This document shows positions 24,011-39,702 of a stretch of 58,880 nt of DNA, one piece after another. The stretch lies in NCBI GenBank assembly GCA_003252455.1, contig QKED01000079.1:1-58880 (forward strand), written 5' to 3'. Source of the stretch: Gammaproteobacteria bacterium. Lineage in GTDB: Bacteria; Pseudomonadota; Gammaproteobacteria; Thiohalomonadales; Thiohalomonadaceae. The position numbers were made by a program, and so were the translations under genes. The notes under the pieces are model-generated. The model was not told the origin of the DNA and searched no databases. It saw only the letters and a program-made list of their open reading frames with translations. Numbering within the stretch: the first letter of the stretch is position 1; each line of letters opens with the position of its first letter.

Positions 24011-27000
24011 TTACGCCTGCGCTGGGCCGCGATGCCGACGCAGGCGCGCGGCAGCGAGCAGGGCGGCGAGGGCGAGCAGCGGGTTGGTGCCGGGCTCGGG
24101 GGCGGCGACAGCGCTGCTGCTGCCGACCCAGAGCGAGAGGCTGTGGCTGCCCTGCTCGAAGTGCCAGCTGAGGCCATCACTGAGGGTAGGCAGGAGCATC
24201 TGGCTGAAGGCGCCGCTGATGCCGCCGTCGGCGCTGAGAAAGTCGAAGCGGTTGCCGTCGCTCAGGACGAAGCCGCCGATGGTGCTCACCTGCAGTAGGC
24301 CGTCGAGCTGGGCCATGCCGGTGATACTCAAGGTGTCGTACTCGATGCCGGGCAGCAGGCCACCGAGTTCGATGAGCAGGTCACCCTCGGCCAGCTGGGT
24401 GTAGTCGCCGTCGATGAGGGTGGCGGCGGGGGAGTGGCCGGGGGCGAAGATGCCGCCGTTGACCAGGTCGCCGGTGACGGCGGCGGTTTCGAGGTAGGCG
24501 TCGGTGGTGAAGCTGAAGTGGTCGTCGTCGCCGATGATCAGCGCACCGTCGATGGTCAGGCGCGCGCCGTTGCTCAGGGTGAGGCTGTTGCTGCCCACCT
24601 CGTCGAGGTCGAGGTCGCCGCTGATGGCGATGTCGCTCAAGCTGCCGCTGAAGCTGGCGGAGGAGCCTTCGGCGATGCGTAGGTCGCTGGCGTGGGTGTC
24701 GTTGCCGACCGAGAGTTGGCCGTTCGCCACCGTCAGTGTGGCATGACCGCCGTTGTCGCCGAGCCTTAGCTCTTCGGCGACGCTCACTGTGGCACCGTTT
24801 TCGATCCGCACCTCGCCCGTTGCACCGGCGCCACGGGCGACAGTCAGGTCGGTGAGCGTGCCCATGGCATGGTCGCTGAAGGTCAAGCTGGCGCTACCGC
24901 CGTTGCCGAGTACGGTTTCACCGCGCAGTTCGTCGCCTGTGGCGGCGTCTCGATAGACGCCTTCAAGCATGAGATAGCTGAAATCGCCGCTGACGAGGAG
25001 GTCGACCTGATGCCCTGCTTCGGCGATAGAGAGGGAGGCGTAACCATTGATCCAGAGGAAGGAGGCGGAGAGTACCTCCACGTCGACGTCGCCACCGCTG
25101 CCGATGCTGTGATGGTAGGGGCTTGGAAGGGTGCTCTCGCCACCGAAGAGTGTTAGGTCGTATATGCCGAAATCTGTGTAGTCACGTAGTGACAGCCGAC
25201 TCTCACCATTGAGCCCGAGTTGGAGTTCTCCGGCATGGTTCCAAGTCGCCCCCGCGTCGAGGTCGAGGGTGGAGCGGCTGCCAGTCTGTGTGCTGGTCTG
25301 GAGGACTCCCTGAGAGTCGAACAATCCTCCACTCATGTGCAGGTTGCCGCCTTGAGCCAGGCTGCTGCCGACGGTGATCGTGGTGATGCCGTCGACTGTG
25401 CCGATGGGGCTGTTGTCACCCACCTGGAGGCTGGCACCTGGGGCCAGGTGGATCTCACTGGCGTGACTGATCAGGTCGCCGTTGACCGAGAGTGAGGCGT
25501 TGCTCCCGAGTGACAGGTTCGTGGCCGAGAGCTGGAGTTCGGGGGTGCCGGGGATGGGGTTGGGGTAGAAGAGGCCGGAACCGATATGCACCGTACCGGC
25601 ATCGATCTGCATCTGTATCGGTACCGAGGCATCGGTGTCGTAGCCCAGATTCAGTGCGGACTGGTTGTGCCAGTAGCTCTCGCTGCCATCGACTCTGATG
25701 TGAACGGGGCCGGATGAGAGGGGGTATGCGGCGACCCTCAGTTCGTTGGTGCTCAGAGTGGCGCCATCGAGTATCTCCAGCGTGCCGTGTTCCAGGGAGA
25801 ACCAATAGTGTGTGTTCAGTTCGGCCTGTGTACCGCTGCCCGTGAGGCGTAGTGTGCTGTCGGATACCAGGTAGACGGCCTGAGCAATGGACAGATGTGC
25901 GCCCGCGCTCACCTCCAACAGGCCCGCTGCCGCTGGGATGTAGTCGGGGTCGTCGGGGGTGCGACCGCTATGGAAGCCCATGTCGAGGTTGCTCATTTCG
26001 ATGCTGGAGCCGCTATCGGCGAGGGTGAGTCGTCCAGAGACGGTGAGCTGCCCACCCATGTCGCCTGGGGTGACCGTAGTGCCCTCGGAGAGCTGCATGC
26101 TACCGCCGACGCCGACCGCTAAATAGTCCACACCCAGGATCTGGCTATTGCGCACGAGGATCTCGGCCTCGGCCTCGGGCAGGCGGTCGTAGGTCGAATT
26201 GTCATTGCCGACGCTGAGTTGGCTTATCTCGGCCACCGAGCCCTGCTCGATGGTGGCGTGACCCTCGGCGACGAAGAGCCCGATGAGCGAGAGATAACTC
26301 GCGTCGGCGACGCTCACTTGGCTCTGCTCCGAGAGTACGAAAATGCCACCCCCAAGAAGCTGACTGCCGTGGCTCAGGTGCACCTCCCCGGTGCCACCGC
26401 TGGCGTAGTCGTCGGGGTAGTCGGTGTTGTAGCCAGAGCCACCGAGCAACATGGTCCCCTGCAGGGTGATGCTGCTGGCGTCGGCGCTGAGGATGCCGCT
26501 CTCACCGGTGTAAGCCCCGAGGCGCAGCAATCCATTGTTCATCGCGTCGGTGGCCAGAGAGAGGCTGGCGCCGTTGATGAGATCGATGCGTCCGGCACTG
26601 TCGGTTTCGAGGCCGGTTACGGGGAGGAGAGTGCCGGGATAGTGGGAGCCGATATTCATCTGCACCGCTTGGAGCGTAGCGGAGGCGCCATCCAGGGTCA
26701 GGTTGGCACTACCCCCGTCACCCCAGCTGAGCAGGTTGAGATGGGTCAGGCTCAACAGGGTGGTCTCGCCAGAGAGGGTCACGTCCACCTGACCGCCACC
26801 GGCCCCCGCGAACAGTGAGCCATATCGGTACCAGATGTCGTTCTCGGGGGCAGCGTTGATGCGCCCATCGAGGATGAACTGCGCGCCGTCGTGTAGCTGC
26901 ATCTGAGCCACACCACTGTAGCCGAGCGCGAGGTTGCCGCGGAGCTCCATGGCGGCAGCTGTGCCGATATCGATGTCGATATCGCCATGGTTGCCGAGAT

Positions 27001-27658
27001 AGTTGAACTCGTCGAGGGTGCTGTTGCTGTGCTGCCACCTGGAGGCGCTGTTGAGCTGCAAGGTGGTGGGAGTGCTACCCCCCTGGAGATTGAACCACCC
27101 CTGTGTGCCGAGCAGCGACCCGCCGCTCAAGTCGATCGAGACGGCCCCGCTGTTCGGGGCGCTGTGCAAGGCCGTGCTTATGTAGTAGGGGTTGCGCTCG
27201 CCGCTGAGCAGCAGTCCACTGCCGTTGCTCAGTTGGAGCGACACGGAAGCCCCCTCGAAGCCGAACGCCAGGGCCTTGCTCTCCCAGGTGGCGCCGTTGT
27301 CGAGGGTGACGCTGCCACCACCGAGCTCGCCGGAGCCGATAAGGCCGAAATCGGTGACCAAGTGGCCGGCGTCGATGACCACGTGGCCAGGGATGGCGTG
27401 CGTGAGGCTATAGGTATCACCGATGATCAACCTGGCGGCCGAGGCGTCCGGTGTGGTCACCCGGACGGTCCCACCGCTGTCCATCTGCACCTCGTCACCG
27501 TTATCGATGCTCGGCAGTTCGGTGCTGTTCCAGTTGGCGCTGTCGGCCCAGTTACCGTCGCTGCCGTTCCACCAGAAGGTGGCGGCGTCGGCCTGCGGGG
27601 TCGCCGCGAGCAGGATAGCGAGGGTGAGGGGGGCGAGTCGAAGTCGTGGTTGGCACAT
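24011..27658 (-). CDS. Large PEP-CTERM-anchored beta-helix surface protein
   Basis: The protein has 1215 residues from the ATG at 27658, chosen because it gives a signal peptide (MCQPRLRLAPLTLAILLAAT..ADA). The body opens with FWWNGSDGNWADSANW, as in autotransporter-type passengers. It consists of many imperfect repeats rich in Gly, Ser, Asn and Leu (LTLDGASATLQ.. types), expected to form a beta-helix. It ends with APEPG, a hydrophobic segment and an Arg-rich tail (RLRRHRG), the tripartite PEP-CTERM sorting signal cleaved by an exosortase. It is probably an extracellular matrix or adhesin-like protein. No exosortase gene is in the window. GC is lower than its neighbours, as is usual for such proteins. 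Confidence 0.82.
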   Translation of the reverse strand: MCQPRLRLAPLTLAILLAATPQADAATFWWNGSDGNWADSANWNSTELPSIDNGDEVQMDSGGTVRVTTPDASAARLIIGDTYSLTHAIPGHVVIDAGHLVTDFGLIGSGELGGGSVTLDNGATWESKALAFGFEGASVSLQLSNGSGLLLSGERNPYYISTALHSAPNSGAVSIDLSGGSLLGTQGWFNLQGGSTPTTLQLNSASRWQHSNSTLDEFNYLGNHGDIDIDIGTAAAMELRGNLALGYSGVAQMQLHDGAQFILDGRINAAPENDIWYRYGSLFAGAGGGQVDVTLSGETTLLSLTHLNLLSWGDGGSANLTLDGASATLQAVQMNIGSHYPGTLLPVTGLETDSAGRIDLINGASLSLATDAMNNGLLRLGAYTGESGILSADASSITLQGTMLLGGSGYNTDYPDDYASGGTGEVHLSHGSQLLGGGIFVLSEQSQVSVADASYLSLIGLFVAEGHATIEQGSVAEISQLSVGNDNSTYDRLPEAEAEILVRNSQILGVDYLAVGVGGSMQLSEGTTVTPGDMGGQLTVSGRLTLADSGSSIEMSNLDMGFHSGRTPDDPDYIPAAAGLLEVSAGAHLSIAQAVYLVSDSTLRLTGSGTQAELNTHYWFSLEHGTLEILDGATLSTNELRVAAYPLSSGPVHIRVDGSESYWHNQSALNLGYDTDASVPIQMQIDAGTVHIGSGLFYPNPIPGTPELQLSATNLSLGSNASLSVNGDLISHASEIHLAPGASLQVGDNSPIGTVDGITTITVGSSLAQGGNLHMSGGLFDSQGVLQTSTQTGSRSTLDLDAGATWNHAGELQLGLNGESRLSLRDYTDFGIYDLTLFGGESTLPSPYHHSIGSGGDVDVEVLSASFLWINGYASLSIAEAGHQVDLLVSGDFSYLMLEGVYRDAATGDELRGETVLGNGGSASLTFSDHAMGTLTDLTVARGAGATGEVRIENGATVSVAEELRLGDNGGHATLTVANGQLSVGNDTHASDLRIAEGSSASFSGSLSDIAISGDLDLDEVGSNSLTLSNGARLTIDGALIIGDDDHFSFTTDAYLETAAVTGDLVNGGIFAPGHSPAATLIDGDYTQLAEGDLLIELGGLLPGIEYDTLSITGMAQLDGLLQVSTIGGFVLSDGNRFDFLSADGGISGAFSQMLLPTLSDGLSWHFEQGSHSLSLWVGSSSAVAAPEPGTNPLLALAALLAAARLRRHRGPAQA

Positions 27659-28237
27659 GTTGCAGCTCTTTCGTCCAGGTGAAACGCCCGCTGCGAAGGT
27701 GCCGCATGAACGTCCTTGTGAGGGAAAAACGTCACGTGATCCTATCCTGTCGTCTATTTGAGGCAACGGATATGTCGGTTTTTTTATGTAGGAATTTTGC
27801 CCGTTTTCTGTCGGGAGCCGGGTAGGATGGGACGGCTTTGCCGGTAATGTGTAGGGGGGCGACGTGTAGCTGCGGGTCGTGGAGGGCGAGAAGGGGGCGT
27901 TTTGCCGCTGTTACACGGTGGTGTGTTGGCTCGCAGCGGGCCGTGTCGATCGGGAGGTGGAGTGGATGAGGTCTCTGCGTATCGCGATAACGCGTTGCAT
28001 CGGGGAGTGAGCAGACCGTGTGCTGCGCGCCATCACGCGCGAGTGTTCTACCCAATGCTCGTGGAATCAATGAGTTGGCATGCCAAGCCGAGGTTGTTGC
28101 GGGCCCCCTCGGATAGGGTGTCACTACGTATAGCAATATTCCTTAATTCTAATTAAACTCAGGCGGTTATTCCGTTTAACCTGCCCCCTTGTCGAGGGGC
28201 GTCTCCAGCCATCATAGCCTGATGAGGATATACCTTA
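27659..28237. other. 579-bp divergent intergenic region
   Basis: This is the gap between the PEP-CTERM gene and cytochrome c5. It holds AT-rich patches at about 27765-27800 and 28110-28160, likely promoters for the two divergent genes. A TGTAGGAATTTT motif lies at 27787-27798. Short open frames on both strands lack a ribosome-binding site and family resemblance, so I see no gene here. Confidence 0.5.
27787..27800. promoter_or_regulatory. Half-palindrome TGTAGGAATTTT, site A
   Basis: TGTAGGAATTTTGC lies about 130 bases upstream of the PEP-CTERM gene. The core GGAATTTT and a half-site TGTAGGAA (reverse TTCCTACA) recur at 35620-35633, upstream of a GGDEF/EAL gene. The two sites together suggest a palindrome of the form TGTAGGAA-TT-TTCCTACA. 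Regulatory function is inference. Confidence 0.35.
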
Positions 28238-28546
28238 ATGAAAAAGTCCATCGCCCTGACCCTGGCCGCCGCTGCCCTGGCCGTCTCCGCTGTCGCTCAG
28301 GCCGAGCGCACCGGTGAGGAGCTGTACAGCACCAAGTGCTTCGTCTGCCACGCCGCTGGCGTCGCCGGTGCCCCCAAGCTGGGTGACAAGGAGGCCTGGG
28401 GCCCGCGTATGGCCGCCGGTACCGAGGCCCTGCTGGCCTCCGCCAAGAGCGGTAAGAACGCCATGCCCCCCATGGGTACCTGCATGGATTGCACCGATGC
28501 CGAGCTGACCGGTGCCATCGAGTACATGCTCTCCAAGGTCCAGTAA
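28238..28546 (+). CDS. Cytochrome c5-type periplasmic c-type cytochrome
   Basis: The protein has 102 residues with a Sec signal peptide (MKKSIALTLAAAALAVSAVAQA). There is one haem-binding CFVCH motif (about residues 34-38) and the Met-ligand region NAMPPMGTCMDC. The cysteine pair in GTCMDC is the disulfide characteristic of cytochrome c5. It carries electrons in the periplasm, possibly between sulfur-oxidising enzymes and a terminal oxidase (inference). It is a single gene closed by a terminator. Confidence 0.93.
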   Translation: MKKSIALTLAAAALAVSAVAQAERTGEELYSTKCFVCHAAGVAGAPKLGDKEAWGPRMAAGTEALLASAKSGKNAMPPMGTCMDCTDAELTGAIEYMLSKVQ

Positions 28547-28573
28547 GCGCCCTGCGCCTTACGTGCCTGCATG

Positions 28574-28604
28574 AAGGCCCCGCCCCGGCGGGGCCTTCTG
28601 CGTT
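28574..28604 (+). terminator. Terminator of cytochrome c5
   Basis: An 11-bp GC-rich stem (AAGGCCCCGCC / GGCGGGGCCTT) is followed by CTGCGTTTT, 27 bases after the cytochrome stop. Confidence 0.85.
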
Positions 28605-28788
28605 TTGGGGCCCGGGGTAGGCACCTTGTTCTGCCCCAGAGAGACGGGGCACAGGGAGCAACCTTATCGGCGTCGGGGGTCGGGTCTACTCCGGTTGGCC
28701 CGTGTAGGCGGACGCCCCGAGCCCTGCCCGCGGACCCCACCCGAGGCTGGGGTACAATCCCGGCTTTACGTCCGTCCGGAGAGAGAGC

Positions 28789-30252
28789 ATGCAATACCGT
28801 GACCTACGCGACTTCATCGCGCAGCTGGAGGCGATGGGGGAGCTCAAGCGTATCCCTACCGAGGTGGACCCCTACCTGGAGATGACGGTGATCGCCGACC
28901 GCGTACTGCGTGCCGGTGGCCCCGCGCTGCTCTTCGAGCACCCCAAGGGGCACTCGGTGCCGGTGTTGGCCAACCTCTTCGGCACCCCCAAGCGGGTGGC
29001 GCTGGGGATGGGCGAGGAGGAGGTGAGCGCCCTGCGCGAGGTGGGCAAGCTGCTCGCCTTCTTGAAGGAGCCGGAGCCGCCCAAGGGGATGAAGGACGCC
29101 TTCGCCAAGCTGCCGATCTTCAAGAAGGTGCTCGACATGGCCCCCAAGGTGGTGAAGAACGCACCCTGCCAGGCGGTGGTGCTGGAGGGCGCGGCGGTGG
29201 ACCTCGGCGCGCTGCCGGTGCAGACCTGCTGGCCCGAAGACGCCGCCCCGCTCATCACCTGGGGCCTGGTGGTGACCCGCGGGCCGGAGAAGGAGCGGCA
29301 GAACCTCGGCATCTATCGCCAGCAGGTGATCGGGCGCAACCGCGTCATCATGCGCTGGCTCTCCCATCGCGGCGGGGCGCTCGATTTTCGCGATTGGCAG
29401 CGCGCCCACCCGGGCCAGCCCTTCCCCATCGCCGTGGCCCTGGGGGCCGACCCGGCGACCATCCTCGGCGCCGTCACCCCGGTGCCCGACAGCCTCTCCG
29501 AGTACGCCTTCGCCGGGCTGCTGCGTGGCGCCAAGACCGAGTTGACGAAGTGTATCGGCTCCGACCTGCAGGTGCCTGCCGGGGCGGAGTACGTGCTGGA
29601 GGGGTTTATCTACCCAGACGATATGGCCCCCGAGGGGCCCTACGGCGACCACACCGGCTACTACAACGAGGTGGACGACTTCCCCGTCTTCACCATCGAG
29701 CGCATCACCCATCGCCACGACCCCATCTACCACTCCACCTACACCGGGCGCCCGCCGGACGAGCCCGCGATCCTCGGCGTGGCCCTCAACGAGGTGTTCG
29801 TACCGCTGCTACAGAAGCAGTTCCCGGAGATCGTCGACTTCTACCTGCCGCCCGAGGGGTGCTCCTACCGCATGGCGGTGGTGAGCATGAAGAAGCAGTA
29901 CCCCGGCCACGCCAAGCGGGTGATGCTCGGTGTCTGGTCGTTCCTGCGCCAGTTCATGTACACCAAGTTCGTCATCGTGGTGGACGACGACATCGACACG
30001 CGCAACTGGCAAGACGTGATCTGGGCCATGACCACGCGCATGGACCCGGCGCGCGACACCACGCTGATCGAGAACACCCCCATCGACTACCTCGACTTCG
30101 CCTCGCCGGTCTCGGGGCTCGGCTCCAAGATGGGGCTCGACGCCACCCACAAGTGGCCGGGGGAGACCGACCGCGAGTGGGGGCGACCGATCGTCATGGA
30201 CCCCGAGGTGCAGGCGCGCGTCGACGCCCTCTGGCCCGAGCTGGGGCTGTGA
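28789..30252 (+). CDS. ubiD: 4-hydroxy-3-polyprenylbenzoate decarboxylase UbiD
   Basis: UbiD removes the carboxyl group from polyprenyl-hydroxybenzoate in ubiquinone synthesis, using prenylated FMN made by UbiX. The 487 residues match the full E. coli-type length. Diagnostic segments are [27 protein letters not shown] (prFMN and metal site with the conserved Glu/Asp) and [20 protein letters not shown]. The ATG at 28789 follows GGAGAGAG. ubiX is not in the window. Ubiquinone fits an aerobic or denitrifying respirer. Confidence 0.96.
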   Translation: MQYRDLRDFIAQLEAMGELKRIPTEVDPYLEMTVIADRVLRAGGPALLFEHPKGHSVPVLANLFGTPKRVALGMGEEEVSALREVGKLLAFLKEPEPPKGMKDAFAKLPIFKKVLDMAPKVVKNAPCQAVVLEGAAVDLGALPVQTCWPEDAAPLITWGLVVTRGPEKERQNLGIYRQQVIGRNRVIMRWLSHRGGALDFRDWQRAHPGQPFPIAVALGADPATILGAVTPVPDSLSEYAFAGLLRGAKTELTKCIGSDLQVPAGAEYVLEGFIYPDDMAPEGPYGDHTGYYNEVDDFPVFTIERITHRHDPIYHSTYTGRPPDEPAILGVALNEVFVPLLQKQFPEIVDFYLPPEGCSYRMAVVSMKKQYPGHAKRVMLGVWSFLRQFMYTKFVIVVDDDIDTRNWQDVIWAMTTRMDPARDTTLIENTPIDYLDFASPVSGLGSKMGLDATHKWPGETDREWGRPIVMDPEVQARVDALWPELGL

Positions 30253-30386
30253 GGGGCGCGGCCCTACGCGGCCAAAACGTGCGCCTCGTCCGGCGCTGAG
30301 TGACGTGTCACCGGTTTACTGGTGCAATCTGTTGTATCGTAGGCGTTTGACTGAACGCACCATCGCCCACGTGCAAGGTTAGGCCG

Positions 30387-31352
30387 ATGCGCCTCGTATA
30401 CTGGACCGTCCCACTCCTGCTGGTCGCGCTGAGCCTGCTCCTGCTGCGCGGTACCCCCCTCGAACCGGCCGCACCCGAGGCGCCGCTGGTGCGCATCGGC
30501 GTGGTCAGCCTCGGTGCCACCGACCACGCCGTCTTCGCCCACCTCAAGGAGGAGCTGGCGGCGCAGGGGATCACCCGGGTCAGCGTCATCGACCCCGGCC
30601 CGGCGGGGAGCCGCGAGCGGCTCCCCGCGTTGGTCAAGGGGCTGCTCGCCCAGCAGCTCGACCTGATCGTCGTCTCTACCACCCCCGCCACCCTGGCGGT
30701 GCGCGAGGCGACCCTGCGCAACCCCATACCGGTGGTCTTCGCCCCGGTCAACGACCCGGTGGGCAGCGGCATCGTCGACAATCTGCGCCACCCCGGCGGC
30801 CACTTCACCGGCGTTTCCACGCGCAACGACGACCCGGTGCGCCTCGCCTGGCTGATCCAGGTGGCGCCCCACGTCAAACGTGTCTACATCCCCTACAGCC
30901 CGGCCGATGCCAGCTCTATGCACAGCCTGTTGCGTGCCCGTGAGGCGGCCGCGCTGCTCGGCCTGGAGCTGCTGGAGCAGGCGGTGGAGGGCGTCGATAC
31001 GCCGCTGCGCATCCCCTCCGAGGCGCAAGCGGTGTTCGTGCCACGCGACGGCATGCTGGAGACGCGCATCGGTCGCATGCTGCACGACCAACCGCTGAGT
31101 GGCCTGCCGGTGGTCGCGCCCAACCTCACCCTGGTTGAGCAGGGGGCCCTGCTCACATATGGTTTCACCCACCAGCGTATCGGTGCCCTGGTCGCGCACC
31201 TGGTGGCGCAGATCTTGCGGGGCGTCTCCCCGGCGGACCTGCCGGTCGAACAGGTGGAGAGTAACCTGGCCATCAATCTGGAGAGTGCGCGGCGGGTCGG
31301 CCTCGTGCTCAACGAGGAACTGTTGCGTCAAGCGCACATCATCTTGCCCTGA
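30387..31352 (+). CDS. ABC_sub_bind (TrpX-type) periplasmic binding protein paired with a GGDEF/EAL receptor
   Basis: The protein has 321 residues. An N-terminal signal anchor (LVYWTVPLLLVALSLLLL) leads to the two-lobed substrate-binding fold of PF04392-type proteins: VRIGVVSLGATDHAVF, LDLIVVSTTPATLAV, IPVVFAPVNDPVGSGIV and YGFTHQRIGALVAHLV. Normally such proteins feed ABC importers for aromatic or other small molecules. Here no permease or ATPase is adjacent. The next gene, 39 bases downstream on the same strand, is a membrane GGDEF/EAL sensor. I infer that ligand occupancy of this protein is reported to that sensor rather than to a transporter. Confidence 0.85.
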   Translation: MRLVYWTVPLLLVALSLLLLRGTPLEPAAPEAPLVRIGVVSLGATDHAVFAHLKEELAAQGITRVSVIDPGPAGSRERLPALVKGLLAQQLDLIVVSTTPATLAVREATLRNPIPVVFAPVNDPVGSGIVDNLRHPGGHFTGVSTRNDDPVRLAWLIQVAPHVKRVYIPYSPADASSMHSLLRAREAAALLGLELLEQAVEGVDTPLRIPSEAQAVFVPRDGMLETRIGRMLHDQPLSGLPVVAPNLTLVEQGALLTYGFTHQRIGALVAHLVAQILRGVSPADLPVEQVESNLAINLESARRVGLVLNEELLRQAHIILP

Positions 31353-31391
31353 ACCCGCCCCCCGGGGCCTTGGCTCTGTATTGGAAAATCC

Positions 31392-35596
<4,205 letters not shown>

Positions 35597-35619
35597 CCTA
35601 TTACGGCCCTTTAAAGGTC

Positions 35620-35633
35620 GGAATTTTCCTACA
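35620..35633. promoter_or_regulatory. Half-palindrome GGAATTTTCCTACA, site B
   Basis: GGAATTTTCCTACA lies about 86 bases upstream of the GTG start at 35719, in the short gap after gmk. It shares the GGAATTTT core and the TTCCTACA half-site with 27787-27800. It is a candidate operator for the GGDEF/EAL gene (inference). Confidence 0.35.
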
Positions 35634-35718
35634 TTTTCGCCTTGCCGCTGGCCGATCCGGCCAGCTAGCATTAGCCCATGACCCGAGCCATTCCTCCCCT
35701 TCAGGTGAGGCGTGCGGC

Positions 35719-38775
<3,057 letters not shown>

Positions 38776-38865
38776 GAGGCGTCGTAGCCGTGGCCGCGAT
38801 TGAGATACACTTGCCCGCGCGATGGGTGTCTACCCATGGCTGAGTCGTTAATGCCCGGAGTGCCC

Positions 38866-39702
38866 ATGTCGTTCCACCTCACCCGCCGTGCCCCTCTCTG
38901 GCTGCTGGCCTGCGTCATGTGTGGTTGGAGCGCCCTGCTCGGGGCCGAGGTGCTCACCGTGGGGGTGGTGCCGCAGCACAACCCGACCCGTCTGGCCGAG
39001 GAGTGGGGTCCGCTGCTGCAGCGGGTGGCGGCAGTGAGCGGCATCCAGCTGCGCTTTCGCACCGCGCCGGATATCCCCATGTTCGAGGAGCGGCTCGCCG
39101 CCGGTGAGTACGACCTGGCCTACATGAACCCCTACCACTACCGCCTGTTCAGCGAGAACCCCGGCTACCGTGCCCTGCTCCACGCGCGCAATCAGGCGCT
39201 GCGCGGCATCCTGGTCGTGCGGCGCGACAGCCCGATCGAGTCGTTGGCGGCGCTGGAGGGGGCGGAGATCGCCTTCCCCAGCCCCGCGGCCTTCGCCGCC
39301 ACCCTGCTGGTGCGTGCCGAGTTCGCCGCCCAGGGCCACCACATCACCCCGCGCTACGTCGCCTCCCACGACTCGGTCTACCACGCGGTGATCAAGGGGC
39401 TCTACCCCGCTGGCGGCGGGGTGGTGCGCACCCTGTTGAGCATGGCGCCGGAGGTGCGCGACCAGCTGCGGGTGATCTGGACCAGCCAACCCTATACCCC
39501 ACACCCCATCGCCACCCACCCGCGCCTGAGCGAGGCGCAGCGCAGTCGGCTGCGCGACGCCTTCGTCGCCCTCGCCGACGACCCGCTGGGGCGCTCGCTG
39601 CTCGACAGCCTGCACATCGACGGCTGGCAGGCGGCGGAGGATAGCGACTGGGCCGATGTGCGCGCCCTGCAGCTCGACCCGGAGGAGGGCGCGAAGCGGT
39701 GA
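38866..39702 (+). CDS. PhnD-type periplasmic binding protein paired with a GGDEF/EAL receptor
   Basis: The protein has 278 residues from the ATG at 38866 (GGAG upstream); earlier ATGs in frame lack a ribosome-binding site. A signal peptide (APLWLLACVMCGWSALLGAEV) precedes a PF12974-type phosphate/phosphonate-binding fold: LTVGVVPQHNPTRLAEEWGPLL, YDLAYMNPYHY, RGILVVRRDSPI, AFPSPAAFAATLL and VYHAVIKGLYPAGGGV. No phn or pst transporter genes are near. Its stop overlaps the start of the following GGDEF/EAL sensor by 4 bases (ATGA), so the two are translationally coupled. This makes a co-receptor role very plausible. Confidence 0.88.
   Translation: MSFHLTRRAPLWLLACVMCGWSALLGAEVLTVGVVPQHNPTRLAEEWGPLLQRVAAVSGIQLRFRTAPDIPMFEERLAAGEYDLAYMNPYHYRLFSENPGYRALLHARNQALRGILVVRRDSPIESLAALEGAEIAFPSPAAFAATLLVRAEFAAQGHHITPRYVASHDSVYHAVIKGLYPAGGGVVRTLLSMAPEVRDQLRVIWTSQPYTPHPIATHPRLSEAQRSRLRDAFVALADDPLGRSLLDSLHIDGWQAAEDSDWADVRALQLDPEEGAKR

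Noticed and set aside
27732-28156. Small genes in the PEP-CTERM/cytochrome gap
   Set aside because: Frames at 27732-28136 (minus) and 27902-28156 (plus) lack ribosome-binding sites and recognisable composition.
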